Assembly: GCA_002753745.1 (NCBI GenBank) | Contig: PEAR01000005.1 | Coordinates: 1-41,362 of the forward strand | Direction of reading: 5' to 3' | Origin: Candidatus Omnitrophota bacterium | GTDB taxonomy: Bacteria > Omnitrophota > Gorgyraeia > Zapsychrales > Fredricksoniimonadaceae | Length of the DNA stretch: 41,362 nt | Shown: piece by piece, positions 19,441-29,515 of the stretch | Numbering within the stretch: position 1 is the stretch's first letter | How the letters are laid out: each line of letters begins with the position of its first letter | Notes under the pieces: model-generated | What the model was told of the DNA's origin: nothing | Database searches by the model: none | Seen by the model: only the letters and a program-made list of their open reading frames with translations | Made by a program: the position numbers and the translations under genes

Positions 19441-19657
19441 GATTGATACTAGACCAGAGGTCAATGCATAAATCAATGGTCAATGCCTGTGGGCATTCCT
19501 GACCACAGACACTGACCACTGATCAGAAATAAAAATAGCCAAGTCCTCCAGAGATTATCCGGATACTTATTGTTCTTTTTGGTATTTATTGTTCTTAAAA
19601 CTGCTGTTCGACTGAACAACATTTCCTATCGATCCTCTTATTAGAGAAAACAATAGA
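19441..19657 (-). other. 16S to tRNA-Ile spacer with short repeats and a processing-type hairpin
   Basis: This 217-base spacer holds no gene. From 19452 to 19526 short direct copies of GGTCAATG and TGACCAC-like words recur in both orientations. One copy forms a hairpin: GGTC plus AATGCC (19478-19487) with GGCATT (19492-19497) and GACC (19501-19504). The 19560-19620 part twice contains TATTGTTCTT-like words. These are plausible rRNA processing structures. Confidence 0.45.
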
Positions 19658-21198
<1,541 letters not shown>

Positions 21199-21239
21199 AG
21201 AACTTGGCTATAATAAACTTATGGCTGATGGGTAATAAA

Positions 21240-21252
21240 TTATCAAAGAGCT
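21240..21252 (-). promoter_or_regulatory. boxA-like antitermination site before 16S
   Basis: Minus strand AGCTCTTTGATAA, about 40 bases before 16S, matches boxA (TGCTCTTTAACAA) at most positions and resembles the spacer copy at 19208. Confidence 0.6.
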
Positions 21253-21285
21253 TTGCAACAAAAATGTCTTTCTCAGAAGGTCAAA

Positions 21286-21314
21286 AGAATAACAGACAAA
21301 TTAAAATCTGTCAA
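21286..21314 (-). promoter_or_regulatory. rrn promoter, proximal
   Basis: Minus-strand TTGACA (21309-21314), 17 bases, TATTCT (21286-21291). The start would be about 80 nt before 16S. Between this site and the distal promoter (21315-21509) I see no gene and only AT-rich spacer. Confidence 0.75.
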
Positions 21315-21509
21315 GAGCTTTTATTACTTTCTAAGATTTTTTTTATTTCGACGAATGATCGTCCCTCAGGGAACATTTCTTACAAACGTAAAAAATTATT
21401 CCCGTACCCCAACTCATCATTGTCCGGCCTATTTAATGCTGCCAGGAAAACTGAACACTGCGGTAATTTCGAGGTCTGTATAACTGCAAAGAACGATTTA
21501 AGTTCGGTA

Positions 21510-21538
21510 ATGATACAATACAAAAATGATCTTGTCAA
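21510..21538 (-). promoter_or_regulatory. rrn promoter, distal
   Basis: Minus-strand TTGACA (21533-21538), 17 bases, TATCAT (21510-21515). It directly abuts the stop codon of the PC4-like gene and makes a tandem pair with the promoter at 21286, as is common for rrn operons. Confidence 0.7.
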
Positions 21539-21539
21539 G

Positions 21540-21773
21540 CTAAAGCATTTTATTTTCTTTTAATATTTTCTCAGCCTCGTCCAAGGCCCGCCGAAGTTCG
21601 GGAAGCAAATGAATATTAATCGTAACTCCTTTTGCCGTCGGAACCATGTCTTCCGACCCTTGCGTCATTGTCCATGTGCGGATGTCAATTAAGTCATTCC
21701 CCTTAAACTCCCGGATGCCAATACGAACCTCCTGAAATTTATTTTTCTGGAATACGGAAATCGTTTTATCCAT
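21540..21773 (-). CDS. PC4/p15-like single-stranded-DNA-binding protein
   Basis: A 77-residue protein of the transcriptional coactivator p15 (PC4)/YdbC type. The conserved core reads VRIGIREFKGNDLIDIRTW, then VPTAKGVTINIHLLPELRRA, which in the family is a four-stranded sheet plus a helix that dimerises and binds single-stranded DNA or RNA. The start is ATG at 21771-21773 with GGGAG five bases before; a TTG four codons upstream is less likely. It lies just upstream of the tandem rrn promoters, in the same direction, with no terminator between, so some transcripts may run on into rrn. Confidence 0.85.
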   Translation of the reverse strand: MDKTISVFQKNKFQEVRIGIREFKGNDLIDIRTWTMTQGSEDMVPTAKGVTINIHLLPELRRALDEAEKILKENKML

Positions 21774-21834
21774 AAGAACTCCCAAAAAACGCGCCTTTTT
21801 AAATCAGATCGAATCAATCTTACCCCTAAGGCCA

Positions 21835-21864
21835 AATATAGAAATCAATATTCCTGCGTAGCAA
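21835..21864 (-). promoter_or_regulatory. Candidate promoter of the PC4-like gene
   Basis: Minus-strand TTGCTA (21859-21864), 18 bases, TATATT (21835-21840), about 60 bases before the start codon. Confidence 0.4.
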
Positions 21865-21914
21865 ATTGACTATAACTATCACCAGAAAGCGATTTAAGTA
21901 CTACGCAAAAAAAA

Positions 21915-22349
21915 TCATGGTGTTTCAATACCAAGGGCTGTTTTTTTGAATCTCTCCCCTAGCTTACTAAAAAGCAAAGCAGCAACAATTCTTTTCGCAG
22001 GCGTACTGCGAGAAGAAAGCTCTACCTTAACAGCCCGTCCCCGGGATAAAGGCGTAAGAAAAACACCCACTTCCGTCGTATTGACAACGCCGGTAATATT
22101 CATAACTGTAATTAGGCCACGAATCTCATCCTTTATAAAAACATAATACTTGGCTTTTTCGGACTCTTCAATCACGGCATTAAAAACATCCGAAAAACCA
22201 GCCTGATAGACCTGGTAGGTAGAATCCTTCCGAGCAGACTCCAAGTCTCTTGTAGAAATACCGATAATGTTCTTCGGCGCATCCCATAAAGAGGCGCAAC
22301 CGCCAGTTGATATCAGCAAAACTACTAGGGTAAATAATTTAATATACAT
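21915..22349 (-). CDS. Small lipoprotein of unknown function
   Basis: A 144-residue protein with a lipoprotein signal: hydrophobic LFTLVVLLIS followed by the lipobox TGGC, with the lipidated Cys at residue 18. The mature part alternates helix and strand and ends in ALGIETP. It resembles the many small envelope lipoproteins of unknown role; I do not recognise the family. A perfect TATAAT box ends six bases before the ATG and there is no Shine-Dalgarno, so the message is probably leaderless and this gene has its own promoter. It is separated from the coiled-coil gene by 53 bases. Confidence 0.75.
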   Translation of the reverse strand: MYIKLFTLVVLLISTGGCASLWDAPKNIIGISTRDLESARKDSTYQVYQAGFSDVFNAVIEESEKAKYYVFIKDEIRGLITVMNITGVVNTTEVGVFLTPLSRGRAVKVELSSRSTPAKRIVAALLFSKLGERFKKTALGIETP

Positions 22350-22355
22350 ATATTT

Positions 22356-22383
22356 ATTATACCAAACAGATCAATTCATTCAA
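22356..22383 (-). promoter_or_regulatory. Promoter of the lipoprotein gene, leaderless type
   Basis: Minus-strand TTGAAT (22378-22383), 16 bases, TATAAT (22356-22361). The ATG begins six bases after the -10, where the transcript should start. Confidence 0.55.
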
Positions 22384-22402
22384 CTTTTTAATAATATCGA
22401 AC

Positions 22403-23518
22403 TCACTTAACGGGAGAATCCAGGTTTACACCGGCGACATCAAGGCGAGCACGAAAAACCTGATAAATGTGTTCAAGATCCTTTAATTGTGTCCGATTAT
22501 TGTCCATTTCATATTGCGTAAGTCTTTCCCTCTTCAATAATTCCGTATTCAAGCGCTTAAAATCAACCAATCCCTGTTCAAGAGCATTTGCCTGTTTCTT
22601 TAGAAGAACATTATCCATTTCAGTATCACGAGCCTCACGCGCAAACCCTTCGAATTGACTGCGGGCATTACTACAAATTCGCTCCATCCCAGCACTTTGA
22701 GCCCGACTTTTTGTCAGCTCGTACTGAAGAAAACTATTTCTTTCCTTCTCCTCGAGAAGACCAGCTTGAAAATCTTCAATACTCGCCTCCAAGCGAGCCT
22801 TATCCTGACGTAGAACGTCAACATCCTCAGTTAGCGACTCAATTGCATCAACATTCAAACCTTGATCGCGAACAAGCCCTTCAGGGGGAATAACGTGGAT
22901 AGACCGCAAACGATCATTTTCGGTTTTTAACAATCCAATCTCAGCATTAAGACGATCAATCTGGTTCTGATGGTCGCCTTTGGCAACCTCCAACTCCCGA
23001 ACCAGCACCTCCGCATCAGTGCGTTGAGCATCCATTTGAGCTTTATATGCCGCATTTTCTGCCTTTAAGTGCGAAAGAAGCTCCTCTTCCTTAGAATGGG
23101 TGTTTTCCTGCCAAAAAGCATCTACTTGCGCACGTAATGCATTTCTTTCCTCTTTAAGACCATCTATAATTTCCCCGAATTGACGACCCTGAACCTCAAC
23201 CTTTTCCAAAGCAACGGAAAGTTGCTGTTTAAGCTCACCTATCTGATCATTTTCTTCAGCCGCCTTTGGCAATATAGGAAATTTCTTTTCATCTGTCGAT
23301 AAATAGCCCGAAGAATGGACAGCAATACCTTGAGACGGCAACGTCTCCGTAACAACCGACGATTTAACGGCGGAAGACATAATCTCGCTGATATTTGTTA
23401 TGGGCTCAACTTTGTTTTTAACGGACAAGATCCCTTCTTTTTTCAATGAATAAAAAAGCCATCCCACGACGCCAAGCCCCGCACAAGAGATGCCGACAAT
23501 AATTAAAATGATTTCCAT
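22403..23518 (-). CDS. Membrane-anchored coiled-coil protein
   Basis: A 371-residue protein of unknown function. One N-terminal membrane helix (MEIILIIVGISCAGLGVVGW) is followed by a low-complexity linker to about residue 90. A long charged heptad-like coiled coil then runs to about 350 (for example LKAENAAYKAQMDAQ and ELTKSRAQSAGMERI). The cytoplasmic or periplasmic side is not clear. I chose the ATG at 23516-23518 because AAGGAGG lies six bases upstream; a GTG two codons earlier would overlap that site. It lies 11 bases after hldD, so it belongs to the malQ-lipoprotein-hldD operon. Coiled-coil similarity searches would be misleading here; no function is proposed. Confidence 0.78.
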   Translation of the reverse strand: MEIILIIVGISCAGLGVVGWLFYSLKKEGILSVKNKVEPITNISEIMSSAVKSSVVTETLPSQGIAVHSSGYLSTDEKKFPILPKAAEENDQIGELKQQLSVALEKVEVQGRQFGEIIDGLKEERNALRAQVDAFWQENTHSKEEELLSHLKAENAAYKAQMDAQRTDAEVLVRELEVAKGDHQNQIDRLNAEIGLLKTENDRLRSIHVIPPEGLVRDQGLNVDAIESLTEDVDVLRQDKARLEASIEDFQAGLLEEKERNSFLQYELTKSRAQSAGMERICSNARSQFEGFAREARDTEMDNVLLKKQANALEQGLVDFKRLNTELLKRERLTQYEMDNNRTQLKDLEHIYQVFRARLDVAGVNLDSPVK

Positions 23519-23529
23519 ATGCACCCTCC

Positions 23530-24504
23530 TTACATCGTGCCTTGAACCTTCAAATACTGGACATAATCCTCAATGGCAGCTTCCAAGCCCGTAAAAGATC
23601 CGGGATACCCAACTTTAAAAAGTCGCGACATATCAGCTTGAGTAAAATACTGATACTTGGCGCGCAAAATTTCAGGCATTGCCGAATACTCAATCACCGT
23701 CGGGATACAAACTGCCGCGAAAAGAGCCTTCGCCAGATCGTTCCAGGAACGAGCCTGACCAGTCCCCACATTAAAAATCCCATTGACAGACGGATTCTGC
23801 ATGAAGAACGCCATCACATCTACAACGTCCTTAACATAAACAAAATCTCTCTTTTGCTCACCATCTGAAAAATCAGGACGATATGATTTAAAAAGCATCA
23901 TTTTGCCATCACTTACAACACGGCCATAAGCCTTGGCAATGACACTTTTCATGTCTCCCTTATGATATTCATTTGGACCGAAAACGTTAAAAAACTTCAA
24001 CCCGACAACCCGATCATACAGGCCATTACCTACAACCCATTCATCAAAAAGCTGCTTCGATTCTCCATAATAATTTAACGGCCGGCAATGACGAATAGAG
24101 TCAAGACCATCCGCATACCCATTCTCTCCATCGCCGTAAGTTGCAGCTGAACTCGCATAAATAAAACGAGCCCCAAGTCCCATCGCCCAGCGCGCCACAT
24201 GGCACGAGTATTCAAAATTATTCTTGATGTAATAGCCCCGGTCCTGGCCAGTAGTCGAGGAGCAGGCGCCCATATGGAAAACACAATCCACATCTGCTGG
24301 AGCTTTTCCTGAAAGGATCAGACTCAAGAAATCGTTTTTATCAAAAAATGAACTATATTGCTTGCCGATGATGTTTTTTCTTTTGAGACCTTCATTGTCC
24401 CAATGATCCACGATGATAATATCCCGCACGCCTTGACTGTTCAGCCAAGAAACCATACAACTTCCAATAAAACCGGCACCGCCGGTAACAATAATTTTTT
24501 TCAT
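23530..24504 (-). CDS. hldD: ADP-L-glycero-D-manno-heptose 6-epimerase
   Basis: Converts ADP-D-glycero- to ADP-L-glycero-D-manno-heptose, the last step in making the LPS inner-core heptose donor. It is an extended short-chain dehydrogenase: NADP loop TGGAGFIG at 7-14, ASSAATYG with the catalytic Ser/Thr, the YxxxK pair in YYGESK, and KFFNVFGPNEYHKGDMKSV, which is typical of HldD. Length 324 fits the family (about 310-330). The ATG at 24502-24504 is four bases after the stop of the upstream lipoprotein gene; an in-frame extension to 24642 only reads through that gene. Its presence implies an outer membrane with heptose-containing LPS. Confidence 0.93.
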   Translation of the reverse strand: MKKIIVTGGAGFIGSCMVSWLNSQGVRDIIIVDHWDNEGLKRKNIIGKQYSSFFDKNDFLSLILSGKAPADVDCVFHMGACSSTTGQDRGYYIKNNFEYSCHVARWAMGLGARFIYASSAATYGDGENGYADGLDSIRHCRPLNYYGESKQLFDEWVVGNGLYDRVVGLKFFNVFGPNEYHKGDMKSVIAKAYGRVVSDGKMMLFKSYRPDFSDGEQKRDFVYVKDVVDVMAFFMQNPSVNGIFNVGTGQARSWNDLAKALFAAVCIPTVIEYSAMPEILRAKYQYFTQADMSRLFKVGYPGSFTGLEAAIEDYVQYLKVQGTM

Positions 24505-24508
24505 ACGC

Positions 24509-25051
24509 CTAGTGTTGAACCCTTTCTCCAATTGAAAACCCAAGAGCATAGGCGACTTTTTCAGCATCCCGAACCCTCCTGAACGCCTTAAATCCTGTGA
24601 TACGCGCCACAACATCACCCGTCTTGCGGTCTCGAACCTCACCTTTAATTTTAAACGTCATATTTTTCTTGCCAATACCTATAAATTTCCACCAACTTCC
24701 TGTATCAAACTCTTCAACCTGACCTTCAATAACGTAAAGAGCGTTATCTATATTGCCATCAGTAATTAACGAAAAAACCCCCTTCTTTTCGATAAAAGAA
24801 TCTGCCGTACCTTTTACGATCATCAAAGCAAGACGATCTACCAGCTGACCAGCTTCTGCATTAGGCCCCGGTGTAAAAGGGATAAAACCGATCTGCCCGC
24901 CCGCCCGCCACAAATCATCTCGAATAACGCTAACAGTAACACCTTCAACCTGAAGCGATTCCAAAGATTTTACGCCAGTCCCTTTAAACCATAGACAACC
25001 ACCAAAATCCAGCAGCAAGATCAATATAATAAGGCCTCTAATAATACTCAC
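24509..25051 (-). CDS. Predicted lipoprotein
   Basis: A 180-residue exported protein. The N-terminus has a hydrophobic stretch LIILILLLDF followed by the lipobox GGC at 17-19. The mature domain looks like a mixed alpha/beta fold with VTVSVIRDDLWR, ALYVIEGQVEEFDTG and FKIKGEVRDRKTGDVVARI, a pattern seen in outer-membrane lipoproteins of the DUF4410/DUF4136 kind. That likeness is tentative. The start is GTG at 25049-25051 with AAGGAGG close upstream. It lies eight bases after malQ and four bases before hldD, so an envelope role is likely from context. Confidence 0.72.
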   Translation of the reverse strand: MSIIRGLIILILLLDFGGCLWFKGTGVKSLESLQVEGVTVSVIRDDLWRAGGQIGFIPFTPGPNAEAGQLVDRLALMIVKGTADSFIEKKGVFSLITDGNIDNALYVIEGQVEEFDTGSWWKFIGIGKKNMTFKIKGEVRDRKTGDVVARITGFKAFRRVRDAEKVAYALGFSIGERVQH

Positions 25052-25059
25052 CTGCCTCC

Positions 25060-26583
25060 TTACTGAAGGATATTCGGCTTAACGATCCTGTTGGAAGAAA
25101 GCGTCAGACGATGAAGCCTGGCAAGAACCCTTCGATTAATAGCTCCCTCATCAAAACGCCAAACCCAATTACCCTTGACAATCGAAGGCCGATTCATCCT
25201 GCACTGAGAGCCAACTCCAAGCACATCCTGTAACGGAACAATAGACACATTAGCCACAGAATTCATTGCCAAACCAATCATCACCCAATTGATATCCGTC
25301 CCGTTAAATTCAGACCCGAAATAGTCGAGAAAATTCTCACTTTCGATAGGCGTCATGTCCTCTTCAAACCAACCCCGAACCGTATTATTATCATGAGTCC
25401 CGGTATATACCACACACTCAGGAGAAAAATTATCCGGGAAATCCCTGCTTTTACGATAATCATTATGAAAAGCGAACATCACAACACACATGCCGGGAAA
25501 TCCAAAGTATTCTTTAAGAGCATCTACGTCAGGCGTAATGATCCCCAGATCTTCCGCAATAATTGGCAAATGATCGAATTTCTTCCGCAAAACGCTAAAC
25601 AGCTCCATCCCTGGAACATCACACCACTTCCCACGGATAGCCGTTACCTCCGCTGCCGGGATTTCCCAGCATTGTGCAAAAGCACGAAAATGATCAACAC
25701 GCACAGCATCAAAAAGAGCCATGTTATGCTGAAGACGATCAACCCACCAGGAAAAACCGGTCGCGCGAAGAGCTTGCCAATCATAAACCGGATTGCCCCA
25801 TCGCTGCCCATCAGCGCTAAAATAATCAGGAGGAACCCCGGCAACAAAAGTTTGATTTCTTTCACGATCCAGCTTAAACAACTCTGGATGAACCCAAACG
25901 TCCACACTATCATAATTAACATAAATCGGGATGTCCCCAATAATACCAATCCCCTTATTAGAACAATAGTCTTGAAGGTGTCTCCACTGCCGGTAGAAAA
26001 CATACTGCGCGAATTTTTCCTGAAGAATCTCTACAGACTTACCAGCTCGCACGCTCTTCAGCGCAACATCATCACGATCTCGAAACTCAGCCGGCCATTG
26101 AGCCCAGACCTTACCGGCAAACATCCGCTTAATTACAACAAAAAGAGCAGCATCATCCAGCCACGAAGAATGGTGTCGACAAAAATCCTCAAAATCCTTT
26201 AACGCAAAACGCCGCTGCTGATAACGGCTGAAAGCCATCGCGATCAAAGCCGCTTTATTTTTTGAAACCAAATCAAAGTCGATAGCGGCTGCGAAAGGCT
26301 GTCGAAAAGACTCGATATCAGTTGCAGTGAGAAAACCATCCTTAACCAACCTCTCTGGACTTATGAAAAGGGTATTAAATGCAAATGCCGAGAAACTACT
26401 GTACGGAGAATTGCCAAGACCGATCTCTGTCGGATTTAAAGGAAGGACTTGCCACCAGACCTGCCCGGATCTACTCAGAAAATCAACAAAACGGTAAGCC
26501 TCTGGCCCAAGATCCCCGATGCCAAAAGTAGATGGCAATGAAGAAATATGACAGAGTATTCCGCTGGATCGTGTTTTCATCAT
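25060..26583 (-). CDS. malQ: 4-alpha-glucanotransferase (GH77)
   Basis: Disproportionating enzyme that moves alpha-1,4-glucan segments between malto-oligosaccharides in cytoplasmic glycogen or maltodextrin metabolism. The full GH77 signature is present: N-terminal RSSGILCHISSLPS and GDLGPEAYRFVDFL, nucleophile D297 in RVDHFR, acid/base E344 in AEDLG and D398 in THDNN. These positions line up well with the Thermus enzyme. Length 507 is normal for the short bacterial type. Two adjacent ATGs (26578-26583) could start it; neither has a clear ribosome site. It is the first gene of a unit that continues into the lipoprotein and hldD. Confidence 0.95.
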   Translation of the reverse strand: MMKTRSSGILCHISSLPSTFGIGDLGPEAYRFVDFLSRSGQVWWQVLPLNPTEIGLGNSPYSSFSAFAFNTLFISPERLVKDGFLTATDIESFRQPFAAAIDFDLVSKNKAALIAMAFSRYQQRRFALKDFEDFCRHHSSWLDDAALFVVIKRMFAGKVWAQWPAEFRDRDDVALKSVRAGKSVEILQEKFAQYVFYRQWRHLQDYCSNKGIGIIGDIPIYVNYDSVDVWVHPELFKLDRERNQTFVAGVPPDYFSADGQRWGNPVYDWQALRATGFSWWVDRLQHNMALFDAVRVDHFRAFAQCWEIPAAEVTAIRGKWCDVPGMELFSVLRKKFDHLPIIAEDLGIITPDVDALKEYFGFPGMCVVMFAFHNDYRKSRDFPDNFSPECVVYTGTHDNNTVRGWFEEDMTPIESENFLDYFGSEFNGTDINWVMIGLAMNSVANVSIVPLQDVLGVGSQCRMNRPSIVKGNWVWRFDEGAINRRVLARLHRLTLSSNRIVKPNILQ

Positions 26584-26657
26584 GTGTTTATTGTAATGGA
26601 AAAAGAAGGAAAGAAAATGGATAATTCAGGATTATTAGGCTTTTGAACTCTCTGGCA

Positions 26658-27833
26658 TTAAGAAAAACTGATGCAGACATCTTTCATCTGTCGAACATTA
26701 AGCTCTGGCGTAGGACGAAAAAGATAATACCCCTGAACGGCATTCACACCTAGCTCAATCACTGCCGCCATCTCCTCGGGAGTCTCTACTCCCTCAGCAA
26801 CAGAAATAATATCATTTTCAGTGCAAAATCCAACGATAAACTTAATGATGCTGCGCTTGACAGTGTCCTGATGTAAATTATGAACAATGTGTGCGTCGAT
26901 CTTCACGATCTCCGGTCTTGTTGCCACGATCGATTCCAGACTGGCATAACCACCGCCCACATCATCGACAGCAAAGCTGAAGCCCTGATCTCTGTACTTA
27001 CCCAAACGCTCATAGAACAAATCCTGTTCCGTAATCGATGAACGCTCGGTTATTTCAAGAACAACCTTGTCAAAGGGAATTCGACTCTCCTCAAATATAG
27101 TCTTTACTGTTAGAAATTTTGAATTCTCAATGATATATGGACTACAATTAAAAAAAACATACTCATTCTTCGTGCAACTTGAAACAATATTCGCCGCTTT
27201 TCGCCAGCAAAGCATTTCAAGGGGATAATACATATCATACTTGATCGCTGCCTTAAAAAGCTCCTCTGCATTGGTAAGAAAAACACCTACACCCGGACGG
27301 CTCAAAACTTCAAAACCAAACAGTCTAAAAGGTTTAAGAAAATAAATCGGCTGAAAATGCGGATCAATCAATCCTTCTTCAATAATACGGGACAATTCCT
27401 GGACAACCTTTCGCTGACGATCCTCCCTCCGCCCCTGAAACTGACCATTCCCCCGTCGCCAAATCGATTCCATTCTCGCCAATAATTCGTCCTTCTCAAA
27501 ATCTTTTGACAGACAATCGTCCGCGCCAAGATGATAGCTCCTGATCCGCTGCTGACTTTCACAATTAGCACTCAACATTATGACAGGAATGTGTTCCGTA
27601 TTCCTGTTACTTTTCAAACGCACACAAAGATCAAACCCATTTGTATCCGGCAAAACCTCCCCAAGAACGATCATATCTATATCTAAAGATGACGCTTTCT
27701 GAAGAGCAACCTGAGCTGAAGATACCGATAACGTATCAAAACCATGCTCTTCCAGAATATGAACTAAATTTTTAACGTGAATCAGATCAGAGTCTACAAT
27801 TAAAATTTGCTTCTTAGACGGCAATGAAGACAT
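26658..27833 (-). CDS. Degenerate receiver-EAL c-di-GMP phosphodiesterase
   Basis: A 391-residue cytoplasmic protein. Residues 8-128 form a response-regulator receiver: D14 and D16 of the acidic pocket and K110 are present, but G58 stands where the phosphorylated aspartate belongs (DMIVLGEVLPD). Residues 145-385 form an EAL domain with the expected catalytic set: E175 in FEVLSR, N229, E260 in LEITE, D290/D291 in VDDVGGG, K311, E347 in AEGVE and Q367. It should therefore hydrolyse c-di-GMP but cannot be switched by ordinary phosphorylation at that site. GGAAGG seven bases before the ATG supports the start, and a good promoter lies 110 bases upstream. No histidine kinase is adjacent. Confidence 0.9.
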   Translation of the reverse strand: MSSLPSKKQILIVDSDLIHVKNLVHILEEHGFDTLSVSSAQVALQKASSLDIDMIVLGEVLPDTNGFDLCVRLKSNRNTEHIPVIMLSANCESQQRIRSYHLGADDCLSKDFEKDELLARMESIWRRGNGQFQGRREDRQRKVVQELSRIIEEGLIDPHFQPIYFLKPFRLFGFEVLSRPGVGVFLTNAEELFKAAIKYDMYYPLEMLCWRKAANIVSSCTKNEYVFFNCSPYIIENSKFLTVKTIFEESRIPFDKVVLEITERSSITEQDLFYERLGKYRDQGFSFAVDDVGGGYASLESIVATRPEIVKIDAHIVHNLHQDTVKRSIIKFIVGFCTENDIISVAEGVETPEEMAAVIELGVNAVQGYYLFRPTPELNVRQMKDVCISFS

Positions 27834-27947
27834 AATGTGACCTTCCCGAAAAGGTTAGACAAACCTTTCAAATGAAAGAACCTTACCCGCCCTGATGCCA
27901 TTTGAAGGCGCTATGCAAACGATAACAAACTCTTCCTTAGCATTACA

Positions 27948-27976
27948 AGTATATCTCAAACAAATACCATTTCCAA
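27948..27976 (-). promoter_or_regulatory. Promoter of the receiver-EAL gene
   Basis: Minus-strand TTGGAA (27971-27976), 17 bases, TATACT (27948-27953). The leader is about 105 nt and ends in an imperfect stem, AAGGTT/AACCTT enclosing CTTTCA/TGAAAG, just before the ribosome site. The gap 27834-28108 otherwise holds nothing I can support. Confidence 0.55.
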
Positions 27977-28108
27977 TCAGGTAAGCCAGGATAAGAAACT
28001 ATTTGCATACATGAAATATAGCGTCTAAACCACTGCAGGAAAGTATGTTGCGGGAATATAGCAAAAATCTTAAGAAAACGTTTTCTTGAAATCTCGTTTT
28101 TATGTCTT

Positions 28109-28651
28109 TTACCTATCGCTAATAGGCCCTCTTTTTTTATAGTCACAAAAATAAAATCTTAGGCCTTGTTCTTCTAGTAAATCGGACTTATTAACGATCT
28201 TAAAATTTTCTGAAATCTGCGGAAAAAAAACATCACACAAGAAATCTCCGTCAATGTGCGTCACATAAAGGCCCTGGCACGCATCAAGTTTAATAGCTTC
28301 AGCAAAAAGCATCCCCCCGCCAATAACGAAAACATCTGCCACATCCTGTATTTTTTGAACTATCTCCAACGCCAGACGAAGCGAGCTGGCACACAAAACC
28401 CCGTCAGGCAGGATCATATTAGAACGAGAAGAAATAACAATATTCAATCGTCCAGGTAATGGTCGAAACTTAGCAGGAAGGGATTCCCAAGTTTTACGCC
28501 CCATCACAACCACATTTCTACTGCCCGGCTTGGTACAGGGCAAGGTAATGTCCTTAAATCGTTGCATATCGCGCGATAACCGCCAGGGCAAGCCACCAGA
28601 CTTGCCAATGCCACGTTTTTCATCTATCGCAACAACAATAGAAAAAGTCAT
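28109..28651 (-). CDS. folA: Dihydrofolate reductase
   Basis: Reduces dihydrofolate to tetrahydrofolate with NADPH, regenerating the cofactor consumed by thymidylate synthase. Family marks: FSIVVAIDEKRGIGKSGGLPW at the start, with the folate-binding region and LPW; VVVMGRKTWESLP; PLPGRLNIVISS; and FVIGGGMLFAEAI. Length 180 is slightly longer than E. coli (159). The ATG is four bases after the thyA stop, so the two are co-translated. This thyA-folA pairing is classic and supports both calls. The C-terminus KKRGPISDR is followed by a gap before the receiver-EAL promoter. Confidence 0.95.
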   Translation of the reverse strand: MTFSIVVAIDEKRGIGKSGGLPWRLSRDMQRFKDITLPCTKPGSRNVVVMGRKTWESLPAKFRPLPGRLNIVISSRSNMILPDGVLCASSLRLALEIVQKIQDVADVFVIGGGMLFAEAIKLDACQGLYVTHIDGDFLCDVFFPQISENFKIVNKSDLLEEQGLRFYFCDYKKRGPISDR

Positions 28652-28655
28652 CTTG

Positions 28656-29471
28656 TTATACCGCTATCGGAAATTTAATAAAGGCGTCGTGAGTATATCC
28701 TGAAAGACGAATATCATCGAATTTATAATCCAAAACTCTTTTATCCTCCAAATAAAGTCGTGGCAATTCTTTAGGCTTCCGTTCAAGCTGAATTTTCAAC
28801 CCTTCCACGTGATTGGCATAAACATGAGCATCACCCAGCGTATGCACAAAATACCTTGGCTTTAAACAGCATTCATTAGCCACCATCGCCAGCAATAACG
28901 CATAACTTGAAATATTAAACGGAACCCCGAGAGCAATATCTGCGGAACGCTGGTAAAGCTGACAATCGAGATGCCCATTAACGACGTAAAACTGAAAGAA
29001 CGCATGACATGGCGGGAGCGCCATCTTTTCAATGTCCGCAGGATTCCACGCTGTTACAATAATTCGGCGGGAGTCGGGATTCTTATTGATCATTGAGATA
29101 GCTTGAGAGATCTGATCGATATGCTCCCGGTGATAACCTTCCCCGTGATCATTTGGCACAAATTTTTCCCATTTTCGCCATTGATACCCATACACTGGAC
29201 CGAGTTCACCACCTTCACGAGCCCAGGCATTCCAGATCGGCGTATGCTGAACAAGGTCATCGTTTATATTCGTTGATCCGCGTAAAAACCATAATAATTC
29301 CCAAACAACAGCATCAAAAAGAATTTTCTTTGTCGTTACGATCGGAAAACCTTCCCTAAGATCAAACCGCATTTGGTGCCCAAAAACAGACACCGTTCCT
29401 GTTCCGGTACGGTCCTGCTTTTGATCGCCATTTGCCAAAACATGTTTGACAAGGTCCAAATACTGCTTCAT
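28656..29471 (-). CDS. thyA: Thymidylate synthase (ThyA)
   Basis: Makes dTMP from dUMP with methylene-tetrahydrofolate, producing dihydrofolate. The sequence shows [26 protein letters not shown], the catalytic Cys155 in [11 protein letters not shown] and [16 protein letters not shown], all typical. Length 271 matches the family (264 in E. coli). The start is the ATG at 29469-29471, preceded by GGGAGG at five bases; an upstream in-frame extension to 29519 would overlap the ACT gene and lacks support. It lies 44 bases after the ACT-domain gene and four before folA. Confidence 0.97.
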   Translation of the reverse strand: MKQYLDLVKHVLANGDQKQDRTGTGTVSVFGHQMRFDLREGFPIVTTKKILFDAVVWELLWFLRGSTNINDDLVQHTPIWNAWAREGGELGPVYGYQWRKWEKFVPNDHGEGYHREHIDQISQAISMINKNPDSRRIIVTAWNPADIEKMALPPCHAFFQFYVVNGHLDCQLYQRSADIALGVPFNISSYALLLAMVANECCLKPRYFVHTLGDAHVYANHVEGLKIQLERKPKELPRLYLEDKRVLDYKFDDIRLSGYTHDAFIKFPIAV

Positions 29472-29515
29472 AAAAGCCTCCCAATATAGCTTGCAGAATA
29501 AAATATGATCAACAT

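Noticed and set aside
19452-19526. A CRISPR-like array in the rRNA spacer
   Set aside because: The repeated words are only 6-8 bases, occur in both orientations and form a processing-type hairpin; there are no spacers or cas genes.
24505-24642. A 46-codon N-terminal extension of HldD
   Set aside because: The extension only re-reads the upstream lipoprotein gene in another frame; the NADP-binding strand begins at the internal ATG.
25393-26202. A 269-codon plus-strand frame opposite malQ
   Set aside because: It is antisense to a gene with full GH77 motifs, is rich in Ile, Asn, Arg and Lys without domain features, and arises from codon bias on the other strand.
27834-27947. A second c-di-GMP riboswitch before the EAL gene
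   Set aside because: The leader lacks GGCAAAC, the GNRA-capped stem and GCAAAGCC.
27943-28146. A 67-codon minus-strand frame between the DHFR and EAL genes
   Set aside because: It overlaps the DHFR end, has no ribosome site and contains the EAL gene's promoter.
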